A stretch of 64,000 nt of DNA from positions 30,528,738 through 30,592,737 of the forward strand of contig NC_090996.1 in assembly GCF_041146395.1 (NCBI RefSeq), read 5' to 3'. Below, one piece after another: positions 10,428 to 18,262 of the stretch (position 1 is its first letter; every line of letters begins with the position of its first letter). The notes beneath the pieces are model-generated. The model made no database searches, was not told where the DNA came from, and was given only the letters and a program-made list of their open reading frames with translations. Both the position numbers and the translations under genes were made by a program. This DNA is from Eulemur rufifrons (Eukaryota > Chordata > Mammalia > Primates > Lemuridae).

Positions 10428-10524
10428 ATATTTTATAGGTGAGGAGACAAATATTCAAGAGCACAGGTGATTTGCCCAAGGTCACCTGGTCAGTAAATGC
10501 CAGCCTGATAGAGTCCTATAGGAC
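10428..10524 (-). mobile_element. MIR-family SINE, antisense, right part
   Basis: TTTTATAGGTGAGGAGACAA and TTTGCCCAAGGTCACCTGG, then AGTAAATGCCAGCC, continue the MIR that starts at 9912. The Alu at 10038-10341 separates the two parts. Confidence 0.75.
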
Positions 10525-10529
10525 TGTGG

Positions 10530-10562
10530 TTCCCAACCCTTGGGCCACGGACCAGTACTTCA
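10530..10562 (-). mobile_element. End fragment of the hAT family seen complete at 17115
   Basis: GTGGTTCCCAACCCTTGGGC and CACGGACCAGTACT match the complement of the right end of the element at 17115-17539 (GTACTGGTCTGCAGCC, GTTGGGGACC). Only this end remains. Confidence 0.55.
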
Positions 10563-10569
10563 TCTGTAT

Positions 10570-11010
10570 TCACAGCTGCTCCACACTGGCTTTCCTTCAG
10601 TCCCTGGAACAAGCCAAGCTCTTTCTCTCCTTCATCCATTTGCAAATGTGCTGCTCCACCCGAAACACTCCCTTCTCCACTCTTTCTGCAGAGCTGCCCT
10701 TTCTCTGTCTTTCTTTGTCATCCCTGAGGTCTCAGCTTAAATGCCACCTCCTCAGAGATAACTTCTTTGACTATTCTGTCTGCATTAGGATATTCTACAC
10801 ATTCTCTGTGGCTGTGTCCTGTGCTTTTCCATCATAGCTTTATTACAATTTATAATCGCACTATAATTCTTTGGCTTGACAAGGTCCACCATGGCAGGGC
10901 TGGTGGCCAGATGTTTTATTCACTGCTCACTTTTTAGCGTCTGACACAGCACCTGGTACTGAGCGTGTTCTCAGAGCGTATTTGGTGAGTAAACGGACAC
11001 CAAATGAATG
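10570..11010 (+). mobile_element. L2 LINE 3' region
   Basis: L2 phrases in order: GGTCTCAGCTTAAATGCCAC, CTCCTCAGAGATAACTTC, ATAGCTTTATTACAATTTAT, TTATTCACTGCTCACTTTTT, and a tail TCTGACACAGCACCTGGTAC with GTATTTGGTGAGTAAACG. The 132-codon frame at 10439-10837 is noise inside it. Confidence 0.8.
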
Positions 11011-11884
11011 AACTGGCAGGGCTAGGATTTCAGCCCTTCACTCTTTCCTCTCTTTCTCCTGTGCCACCATTATGGTTTTATGGGAGGTTTAGGACGTATC
11101 TGTCTTGGAGTACCGTATCTAAAATGCACAATTTCCTGATAATGGTTAGTCTTTTCAGCTAGCATCTTTTTTTTATTTTTTAAATCAGTTTACATTCAAG
11201 CAAACAGCTTAGCACTTTAAGGGATTAGCTGACAGTCGGCTGAGAGAAGACATGGGAAAACAACTTAGGGTAGATCAGAATGTAGGGAGATGAAAGCTTC
11301 AGGAGGAACGAAAAAGGAATCTGGGTCTGTGGCAGGAGCCTATCTTGTGTTCAGCCGTGGCCCCATTCTATAAGGGGCAGGTCTGGCTCCTGTTGCCAGG
11401 TGCTGCTGCAGCAACTGGCTGACACCTTGGGGTCTCCAGGTTGATTATAGAGGAATAATATTGTAATAATATTACAGAGGAATATGGAGCACTAATCTCC
11501 ATCTTCATGCAGAAATGCATTTCATCCTGGGCCACTACTCACTGCCTTCTAGTGCCCAGAACTTGACATTCTTGGACCCTTGCTGTCTAAGGTTCTCAGC
11601 CAGAGTGTTACCCTGGACCAGTGTCCAGGAGGATCAAAGCCTTGGGGACGCAACTGTTTCGAGGTCTATTGCATTCCACAAGGACAGAGACCAGGAAGGC
11701 GTTTGCCTCCTATGGGTAAGTCATCTGCCCACTTAGCACTAAGAGCCTTGTTATGGGCGTGGGGGAGTTTGCTGAGAAAGATCAGATGCAGAGAATGCAA
11801 AAATCAAAGTGAAAGTTTTAGTGCAAAGTAACTCGGTGACCCAGGTCGTCCTATTTCAATGGTCCACTTAAGTTAGTGTAGTGA
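11011..11884. other. Unassigned sequence
   Basis: No repeat recognised. AATAATATTGTAATAATATTAC near 11454-11475 is a short AT palindrome-like patch. A donor-like CTATGGGTAAGT at 11709-11720 follows an open frame of 73 codons, but nothing else supports an exon. Confidence 0.4.
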
Positions 11885-11885
11885 T

Positions 11886-12277
11886 TATTAGTTAGCTATT
11901 GCTAACAAATTGCCTCAATATATAGCAGCTTAAATAGCAGCATTAATTATTTCACAGTTTTAGTGGGCCAGGAATCCTAGCATGGATTAGCTGGTAGCTT
12001 TGTCTTAGGTTTTCTTAAAAGACTGTAATTCAGGTGTCAGCTGAGGTTGCAGCCTTATTTGAAGATTCAACTGGGGAGAATCTACTTCCAAGCTCGCTAA
12101 TGTGGTTGTTGGCAATTCAGTTCCTTATCGGCTATGGGACTAAGCTCTGACTTCCTCAAGAGCTGTTGGTCGGATGCCTCCCTCAGTTCCTTGCCATGCA
12201 GGCCACTACATGAAGCATCTTACAACATTGTAACTGGCTTTATCAGAGCAAGCAAGAGAGAAGGCAGGAGAGAGAAT
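11886..12277 (-). mobile_element. MLT1-like LTR, antisense, left part (split by MER2-like Tigger)
   Basis: TTAGCTATTGCTAACAAATT, TTTCACAGTTTTAGTGGGCC, AGGAATCC, CTTCCAAGCTCGCTAATGTG and GTTGTTGGCAATTCAG match an old LTR of MaLR/MLT1 type in antisense. It is broken at 12278 by a DNA transposon and resumes at 12613. Confidence 0.7.
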
Positions 12278-12612
12278 TGGTTGGCCCTCCGTATCTATGG
12301 GTTCCACATCCACAGATTCAACCAACCATGAATGGAAAATATCTTTTTAAAATACAATAAAAAATAACAATACAACAATAAAAATAATGCAAACAAAAAC
12401 AATACAACAGCTATGTACAAAGCATTTACATTGGATCAGGTATTATAAGTAAACTTTGGGTATTATAAGAAATGATTTAAAGCATATGGGAGGATGTGTG
12501 TAAGTTACATGCAAATACTATATGATTTTATATAAGAGTCTTGAGCATCCATGGATTATGGTATCCAGGGAGGTCCTGAAACTGATTCCCCACAGATGCC
12601 CAGGGACGACTG
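12278..12612 (+). mobile_element. MER2-like Tigger (TcMar) DNA transposon
   Basis: Starts GGTTGGCCCTCCGTATC with CCACAGATTCAACCAACCAT; has TTATAAGTAAACTTTGGG, GGGAGGATGTGTGTAAGTTA and TATGCAAATACTAT in the middle; ends CATCCATGGATTATGGTATC, then CCAGGGACGACTG, the expected inverted-repeat end. It is almost full length, non-autonomous, and lies inside an MLT1-like LTR. Confidence 0.9.
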
Positions 12613-12806
12613 TCCCAATAAGATGGAAGTCATAGTCTTTTGTAACCTAATCATGGAAACGGTATCTCATTATCTTTGGCACGTTCCATCTATTAGAAGC
12701 AGGGCACTAGACCCAGTACACACTCAAGGAGAGGGGGTTAGGATTACACAAGAACATGAATACTAGGAGGTGGGAATTGTTATAAGCCATGCCAGGAACC
12801 GCCTGT
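12613..12806 (-). mobile_element. MLT1-like LTR, antisense, right part
   Basis: GTCATAGTCTTTTGTAACCT, CACTCAAGGAGAGGG, ATTACACAAGAACATGAATA and AGGAGGTGGGAATTG continue the LTR begun at 11886 and end near GCCATGCCAGGAACCGCC, the position of the LTR 5' terminus. Confidence 0.75.
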
Positions 12807-12807
12807 G

Positions 12808-13005
12808 GCAAGTGGTTAAGAACATTGGTCTTGAAGTCTGATTTTTATAGCTCCACCACTTAGTCATTCTAACTTCAGGGAAGCTATGTAACTTCTCTAA
12901 GCCTCTGATTTCTTATCTGTCAAATAGGTATAAGAATAGTACCTACCTCCAAGAACTGTCAGGGTTAAATAAGTAAGGAGATGTTGAGTACCCGACAGCA
13001 GAGTG
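12808..13005 (+). mobile_element. MIR SINE, sense, near full length
   Basis: GCAAGTGGTTAAGAACATTG, GTCTTGAAGTCTGA, CTCCACCACTTAGTC, CTTCTCTAAGCCTCTGATTT, TAGTACCTACCTCCAAG and GGGTTAAATAAGTAAGG cover the whole MIR consensus in order. Confidence 0.9.
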
Positions 13006-13109
13006 CTGGCTTCCTTCTCTAAACTGCCGTTGGCCGAGTGGCTGTAGAACCGTGCTACCCTCCCACGTGGCCTCTGGAGAGCTGTTCAACAGAGGACAGA
13101 ACCAGAATG

Positions 13110-13228
13110 CTGGAAGCTGATTTGCTATATGATTTTGGACATTTTTTTCCCTCTCTTCTCTGAAACACTGTTTATTTATCTGTAAAATTAGAAGGTTAAA
13201 AGAGATAGTAAAGAGTTTTCACTTTTCT
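13110..13228 (+). mobile_element. MIR SINE fragment
   Basis: TTTGCTATATGATTTTGGAC and TTATTTATCTGTAAAATTAG with a purine-rich continuation match the MIR core. The head and tail are lost. Confidence 0.5.
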
Positions 13229-13235
13229 GCACCAA

Positions 13236-13359
13236 TTCTGAATGGTTGGCTGTGGATCCCTGTTGAGAAAGATTTCAGGGGTGTGGGGAAGTCAGTTCCC
13301 ACAGGCTCATGAGAGCTGACTGTGCATATCACTTACCAACTCTGCGTTCGGTGATGCCC
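13236..13359. other. Unassigned spacer
   Basis: No element is seen between a MIR fragment and the unassigned repeat. Confidence 0.4.
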
Positions 13360-13490
13360 CCTTGGTAGCTTGATGTCAGCCGTGATGGGAGTATTTACAC
13401 CATGGGTATCTGCAAACACTGCAGACCAGGGCGCCCCTCTACCCCTGCCAAAAGTAGATGGTTAAACATTTACCACTGCACCACTCATTG
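13360..13490 (+). repeat. Interspersed repeat of unassigned family, copy 1
   Basis: CAGCCGTGATGGGAGTATTT, ACACCATGGGTATCTGCAAA and CACTGCAGACCAGGGC are shared with 27978-28105 in the same order and orientation. The two copies differ at many positions. I do not recognise the family; an ancient non-autonomous DNA transposon is possible. Confidence 0.65.
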
Positions 13491-13770
13491 TCAAAGCTCT
13501 GTGAGGAAGAGGACAGTCATTTACCGCCATGCCTGTTAAAGCCCCAGGAAGAAGATATAGGGGAATGAGTGATTAATGTGTACCTGCCGTCTCTAGGTAG
13601 TTGATTTCTGTCATCTGCCCTTCACTGACGTTCTTGGAGTTTCTGTAGTTTTAGGAGGAAAAATGGCTCGCTCACACAGGGAAAAGATTGCTAGCACAGG
13701 TGCTGTCTCTGAAATAAAAAAAAAAAAACATTCTCCAAGGCCAGTTTATCATCTTCTGACTGTATTATTC

Positions 13771-13809
13771 TAAGACACAGAGACCATATTGTCTTGTCTC
13801 TGTGTCTTA
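13771..13809. repeat. Perfect 14-bp inverted repeat (hairpin) with 11-nt loop
   Basis: TAAGACACAGAGAC at 13771-13784 is followed by 11 bases and then its exact complement GTCTCTGTGTCTTA at 13796-13809. The match stops sharply at both outer ends. It lies in otherwise unassigned sequence. It could be the core of a worn palindromic element or a chance product; the stem is too short for a typical pre-miRNA. Confidence 0.95.
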
Positions 13810-13944
13810 AAATTGTCCAAGAAACTAATAGCTAAGTAATGCCCAGACAGGCTCGTTAAAAACACTGGACTACGTTTCCCTTTCTCTGAACAGATAGACT
13901 GCAAGCATTTTAAATAGTGTAAATTCTATGACATTGGTCACGTG

Positions 13945-14135
13945 CACAGCCGTGTACCTGGATCTTCTTAACCACCACATGTGGTAGGCAGGGAAGGGAC
14001 TATTGCCCACTCCCCCAGCTCCCCACCCTGAGAGTTGAAGATCAGAGTGAGTTTTAGCAGTGGCTACATAGTAATGAATAGTCAAGCTGGAACTGGTACC
14101 CAGATCTTCTTCCTATAACCTTTACTCTTTGAGCA
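13945..14135 (-). mobile_element. MIR SINE, antisense
   Basis: ATCTTCTTAACCACCACATG, the decayed middle, TGGCTACATAGTAATGAA, TCAAGCTGGAACTGGTACCC and AGATCTTCTTCCTATAACC follow the complement of the MIR consensus. Confidence 0.65.
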
Positions 14136-14690
14136 TTTCTCTAAGATGGTAAAATCGGGGGTCCAGGAGGGAGCAAGAGGGAAATATTCAACCACCCAGG
14201 TCACCTTTCATGCAAATCCAATGGTCTTCAAAGCAGAGAAATATGGCCACAATCACAATACGTTAGCCAGAGAGGAGCTAATGACATAATCATGGACTCT
14301 CTACAGTCAATTATTGCAATTACTGGAAGCCACTCTCTTGTCATATTTCATTTAGCACAAAACAGCACAGGGGAGGTAAGTGGCACCGACGGTCCTGGGC
14401 CCATTGTTGCTGCCCTCGCTGGAGCAGGCATCTACAAAAGAGAATGCCAACCCCAATAAGCTGTTCCTGCAGAAGCCATTAGGCTGGGTGACATGTTCAC
14501 TTAGGGCGACATATATTGATCATGTAAAACACGCACACTGTATAATATGATTAAACAAACTCAACCGGTTCCAGAGAGAGCCAGCTGAACCTTGCGCAAA
14601 GCCTGGCTCTGCAGCGAGAGCTTCCGTGGCTTTGGTTGGAACCTCCTGGCTCAGGGTAGGAACTACAGCATGTCTCTGTCATCGGTTATT
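14136..14690. other. Unique sequence; possible conserved noncoding DNA
   Basis: No repeat is recognised. The stretch has several TAAT-type and AT-rich motifs (CAATTATTGCAATTACTGG at 14309-14327, ATATGATTAAACAAAC at 14546-14561) next to retained CpGs (TTGCGCAAAGCC near 14593). This composition is seen in developmental enhancers, but conservation cannot be tested here. Confidence 0.3.
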
Positions 14691-14691
14691 C

Positions 14692-14990
14692 ACCTGTTCA
14701 TTCATTAATTCAGTCATTTATTCATTCCACAGTTATTTAGTGAGTCCTGCTTTGCGAGGGGCACTGTGGCAAGTGCTAGATATAAAATAGTGAGTGAGAT
14801 ACACAGTTGCCCCTACTGCCGTGAAGCTTACAGTCTAGGGGAGGGGCACAGATAGTAGCAACGTGGACAGTGTTAATGAAAAATAGAAATAAATGCTCTG
14901 AAAGAAGGGATCATGGTTCAATGATAGTATTTAATGAAGGAATTTGTCTAGGTGAAGGTATCATAGAGTCATCATAACAGGAAGGGAGGG
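14692..14990 (-). mobile_element. L2 LINE 3' region, antisense
   Basis: TTCATTCATTAATTCAGTCA, TTATTTAGTGAGTCCTGCTT, GGCACTGTGGCAAGTGCTAG, GTGAAGCTTACAGTCTAGGG and GAAATAAATGCTCTGAAAGA are the complement of the L2 3' region, in order. Confidence 0.8.
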
Positions 14991-15034
14991 AGGAACCGGG
15001 GTGTGGGGTGGGGAGAGTGTGCATGCACAATAAA

Positions 15035-15112
15035 ACCCAGCTAGAAAGTGTCAGAGCCAGGATTTGAATCTGAGTCTAACTCCAGACCCTTCATACTTAA
15101 CCAAGATTCCTT
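15035..15112 (-). mobile_element. MIR SINE fragment, antisense
   Basis: TAGAAAGTGTCAGAGCCAGG, ATTTGAATCTGAGTCTAAC and CTTAACCA match the complement of the MIR head. Confidence 0.75.
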
Positions 15113-15154
15113 AGTGCAAGAGGGAGGGAAGGTAGGGAGAAAGAGAGAGATATC

Positions 15155-15262
15155 AACACTGTCTCATTTATCTTGGTATCCCCATTGTCTAGAATAATCA
15201 CCAGCTAAGTGGAACTCCATGAAGGTTGTTGAATTAGTGATTGAATGAATAAATCAAAAGAT
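15155..15262 (+). mobile_element. L2 LINE 3' tail, sense
   Basis: CTCATTTATCTTGGTATCCC, CATTGTCTAGAATAATC and GTTGTTGAATTAGTGATTGA with ATGAATAAATC match the L2 3' end. Confidence 0.7.
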
Positions 15263-15939
15263 TGGGTGGATGAAGACAAATAAATAACCCATAGGCACCT
15301 AAAACCATGGTAGGCTTGACTCCTCACTGACTATGGACTGACACTTTAAGCCAGTAGGGGCGTGGGCATTTCTAGAACATTCTTTGGGTTTTTTTCCCCT
15401 TGCAAGAGCTGAGCCAGGAAGTCACTGCACCATCTTCTTTCTTTGTGGCTCTCATTGGCATGCAAGGACCTCCCCAGCCCTGTTCCTGAGAGGGAGTGGA
15501 AATTCTCTGAGAATCGTATCCATTAAGGCCTTTTATGATCACCATTATGTAATAAAGAGCATCTGGAGCCTGAGAAATTATTGCAAGCTTTTATTTTGTT
15601 TTAAGTATAACTGTCTCCTCACACTCTTCTTCCCTTGGGTGATCGCAATAGTAGTTATAACTTTGCACCCTCTCTCAGTTCAGAGCTCTTGGTGGACAGC
15701 ATCCACACCTGTCCTCTTACTTAGCAGGAACTAAATGCTGTTCCAGGCTCTACTCTTCCCTGCCATGTAGCATGGACCTCCCGACAAGCTGACCTCACTC
15801 ACTCCAAGTCTTGGATGGGTCTGGGTGGTCTACGGGCCTCTTCTCTACCCCTTTATGAATGGTCAGTTTAGGGACAACCAGGCAGTCTAATTCTAGGTGA
15901 TCAATGCCCAGGAAGTATGCTGGGGGACATTTGGGTATA
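15263..15939. other. Unassigned sequence
   Basis: No repeat recognised except possible LTR-like text beginning after about 15900. A plus-strand frame of 116 codons (15384-15734) is Phe/Leu-rich at random and shows no domain. Confidence 0.4.
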
Positions 15940-16240
15940 TCTTCCTTTCTTCTAAGAAAGGACCACAGGCAGAGAAGATGTCTTCTTCTTCTGGAAGCCG
16001 TTCTGTCTGGATGTGATGCCAGGACTTGCTCAGCCATCTTGCCCCCAGCCGGTGCTAAAGCGAACCCTGGGGATGGTAGAGCAGAGATGCAAACAATGAC
16101 GTTTGTGAGCTGCTGATCCGGGACCCTGTTCTCCCTCTGGGCTTCCTGGGATGGGAGATAATACATTTCTATGTTGTTTAAATCAGATGCATCTGGGTTT
16201 CTAATATTTGCAGCTGAAAAGGACCCTAGCTGTTCAAGAA
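15940..16240 (+). mobile_element. Ancient LTR-like element (ERVL/MaLR-type), decayed
   Basis: CTGGATGTGATGCCAGGACT, TCAGCCATCTTGCCCCC, GATGGTAGAGCAGAGATG, GGGAGATAATACATTTCTAT, TTGTTTAAATCAG and TTGCAGCTGAAAAGGACCCT follow the order of an old LTR that is seen better at 44200-44760. The 184-codon minus-strand frame 15795-16349 runs antisense through it and is not a gene. Confidence 0.6.
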
Positions 16241-16434
16241 CCTCAAGAACACTGGAATCCCAGAGAGAGGACCAACCTTCAAAGTTAAACCAGTTTTCCA
16301 GATCAACAGAATAGATATGGCCTTCCTTGAATAGGTGGATTCTTTTCAAAGTGTCTGAAAGTCTTTTATCTTAGGAAAGTTTTGAATAGTAGACTTTCTG
16401 GCTGAGAAAGGACTTCAGAGATAACTTAGTAGAG

Positions 16435-16618
16435 TACTTCCCAAACTCAGAGTGTTAGGTGGGTGGCATCAGTATCACTTGGAAAAAATTTTAAAAATAA
16501 ACATTCCCTGTGCAGTGCTCTAGAGGTTCTAATTTTAGAGGCTCGTGTGCAGCCTGGGCATTTATATTTTTAAGACTTTCTAAGCAAGTCTGATAATAGC
16601 CCAAGAATCATTGATCTA
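16435..16618 (+). mobile_element. MER5/MER1-like hAT-Charlie element
   Basis: TTCCCAAACTCAGAGTG, GGCATCAGTATCACTTGG, TTCTAATTTTAGAGGC, GCCTGGGCATTTATATTTTT and CAAGAATCATTGATC follow the order of the short hAT elements with ends CAGTGTTTCTCAAAC... Divergence is high. Confidence 0.6.
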
Positions 16619-16899
16619 AACCTGTTTTCCATCTCCACTAAACCCCCATCCACAGAACTTTTTTACCCCAATAAAATGTTAAATAGAATATCAGTATATA
16701 AAGCAGACACAATGGGGCTGGATTGATCCGAGGGGACTCAGACATGTGCTTTGATTCGCCTTGCAGGTGACAGATGGGGTGACATTGTAGCTGGGACCTG
16801 GAGGATGTGGAGTTAGGAGGGAAAGAACATTCTAGGAATTGTGGATGAAAAAGCACTGAGACTAGAAAGAGTCTGTGTGTTTGAAGAAAAGCATCTAAC
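16619..16899. other. Unassigned sequence
   Basis: No element recognised. Confidence 0.4.
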
Positions 16900-17114
16900 T
16901 ACTGGGCACCAAATGTTTCTTGTTCCCTCCTGGACACACAGCTGGGGTTCGTTCCCTTGCAGTTAGATGGGGCCAGGTGACTGAGTCATGACCAATAAAA
17001 TGTGGGCAGAAGTGATGTATTTGCTTCCATGTCCGAACTATAAACCCTTCATGTGCACCTTCATTTTATCTCTCCATTTGAAAGCTGAATGGAGAGCACT
17101 CCAATGACCTAGAG
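16900..17114 (+). mobile_element. Ancient LTR-like element, left part (split by hAT)
   Basis: TGACTGAGTCATGACCAATA, AAATGTGGGCAGAAGTGATG and CTTCCATGTCCGAACTATAA belong to an old LTR of the same broad type as those at 15940 and 44200. It continues after the hAT at 17548. Confidence 0.6.
17106..17114. repeat. hAT target-site duplication, left copy
   Basis: GACCTAGAG here recurs at 17539-17547. The last eight bases ACCTAGAG are the expected 8-bp hAT duplication. Confidence 0.9.
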
Positions 17115-17539
17115 GAGTGGTCCCCAACCTTTTTGGTACCAGGGACCGGTGTCATGGAAGACACTTTTTCCACGGACTGGGGTGGGTGGGGAGGGAGGGA
17201 TGGTTTTGGGATGATTCAAGTGCATTACATTTATTGTGCACTCTATTTCTGTTATTATTACATTGTAATATGTAATGAAATAATTATGCAACTCACCATA
17301 ATGCAGAATCAGTGAGAGCCCTGAGCTTGTTTTCCTGCAACCAGACAGTCCCATCTGGGGCTGATGGGAGACTGATCTGACAGGAGGCGGAGCTCAGGTG
17401 GTGATGTGAGCAATAGGGAGCCACTGTAAATACAGATGAAGCTTCATTCACTCGCTGCCACTTACCTCCTGCTGTGCAGCCCAGTTCCTAACAGGCCATG
17501 AAGCGTACTGGTCTGCAGCCTGGGAGTTGGGGACCTCAG
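17115..17539 (+). mobile_element. Complete non-autonomous hAT DNA transposon
   Basis: Left end GAGTGGTCCCCAACC and right end GTTGGGGACCTCAG are inverted repeats; flanks are ACCTAGAG on both sides (8 bp, typical of hAT). Internal landmarks include ACCAGGGACCGGTGTCATGG, TTCAAGTGCATTACATTTAT, GAGCCCTGAGCTTGTTTTCC, ACAGGAGGCGGAGCTC and AGTTCCTAACAGGCCATG. No transposase frame is present. I know this sequence as a common mammalian repeat but do not assign a subfamily name. Confidence 0.88.
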
Positions 17540-17547
17540 ACCTAGAG

Positions 17548-17735
17548 GGCAGCAGAACAAAAAGATGGAGAAAGCCTGAGTACCTGAGTCACCCCATGGA
17601 GGAGAGCCACCCAGTCAGAAACAGTCTTTGGCTGTTGTGTGGAGAAGTATTAAACTTTTATTGCACTAAGTCACTGATATTTTGGGATTGTTTTGTAACA
17701 GCAGTTAGCCTCGCCTGACTAATGTAGCTACCAAT
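17548..17735 (+). mobile_element. Ancient LTR-like element, right part
   Basis: GATGGAGAAAGCCTGAGTAC, CCCATGGAGGAGAGCC, ATTAAACTTTTATTGCACTA, GATATTTTGGGATTGTTTTG and TAACAGCAGTTAGCC end the LTR started at 16900. The order is that of an LTR 3' end with an ATTAAA-type signal. Confidence 0.65.
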
Positions 17736-17739
17736 TATT

Positions 17740-18077
17740 TTTTTTTTTTTTTTTTTTGAGACAGAGTCTCACTCTGTTGCACAGGCTAGAGTGAGTGCCG
17801 TGGCGTCAGCCTAGCTCACAGCAACCTCAAACTCCTGAGCTCAAGCGATCCTCCTGTCTCAGCCTCCCGAGTAGCTGGGACTACAGGCATGCACCACCAT
17901 GCCCGGCTAATTTTTTCTATATATATTTTTAGCTGTCCATATAATTTCTTTGTATTTTTAGTAGAGGTGGGGTCTCGCTCTTGCTCAGGCTGGTCTCGAA
18001 CTCCTGAGCTCAAACGATCCGCCCACCTCGGCCTCCCAGAGTGCTAGGATTACAGGCGTGAGCCACCGCGCCCGGCC
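17740..18077 (-). mobile_element. Young strepsirrhine-type Alu SINE with intact duplication
   Basis: A full dimeric Alu read as complement, from an uninterrupted 17-base-plus T tract to CACCGCGCCCGGCC. It is flanked by identical ACCAATTATT at 17730-17739 and 18078-18087. The middle carries an extra AT-rich segment (TTCTATATATATTTTTAGCT at 17915-17934 with a following GTCCATATAATTTC), a feature of lemur Alus. CpGs such as CCCGAGTAG, GGCGTGAGCC and CGCGCCC are retained, so this is the youngest Alu here. The 65-codon minus-strand frame within it is not a gene. Confidence 0.97.
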
Positions 18078-18087
18078 ACCAATTATT

Positions 18088-18262
18088 AATGTAGCATAAT
18101 TCTAGACACTTTATAACATTTGGGTCTTCATGCTCACAACACTGTGGTTTGTCCCAGTTTTAGAGTTACATTTAAAGATGCTGTTCAACTTGCCTAAGGA
18201 ATCATAGTTGGTAAGTGACAAAGCTGAGATATGAATTTGATTTTCTAACAAAACAAATAAAA
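18088..18262 (-). mobile_element. MIR SINE, antisense
   Basis: AATTCTAGACACTTTATAAC, CCCAGTTTTAGAGTTAC, AACTTGCCTAAGGAATC and GTTGGTAAGTGACAAAGCTG with ATATGAATTTGA match the complement of MIR. The Alu inserted at its edge. Confidence 0.75.

Noticed and set aside
10439..10837. 132-codon plus-strand frame
   Set aside because: Lies over a MIR end, a hAT scrap and the L2 3' region.
11709..11720. Donor-like CTATGGGTAAGT after a 73-codon frame
   Set aside because: No acceptor, no protein similarity, no second exon.
12808..13005. Possible tRNA gene from A/B-box-like text in MIR copies
   Set aside because: MIR is tRNA-derived; no copy here folds as an intact tRNA or keeps both promoter boxes in good form.
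15795..16349. 184-codon minus-strand frame, the longest in the window
   Set aside because: It runs antisense through an old LTR-like element (15940-16240), has no known domain, and nothing around it suggests promoter, splice or poly(A) signals.
17521..17718. 63-codon frame at the hAT/LTR junction
   Set aside because: Made of hAT end plus LTR text; no domain.
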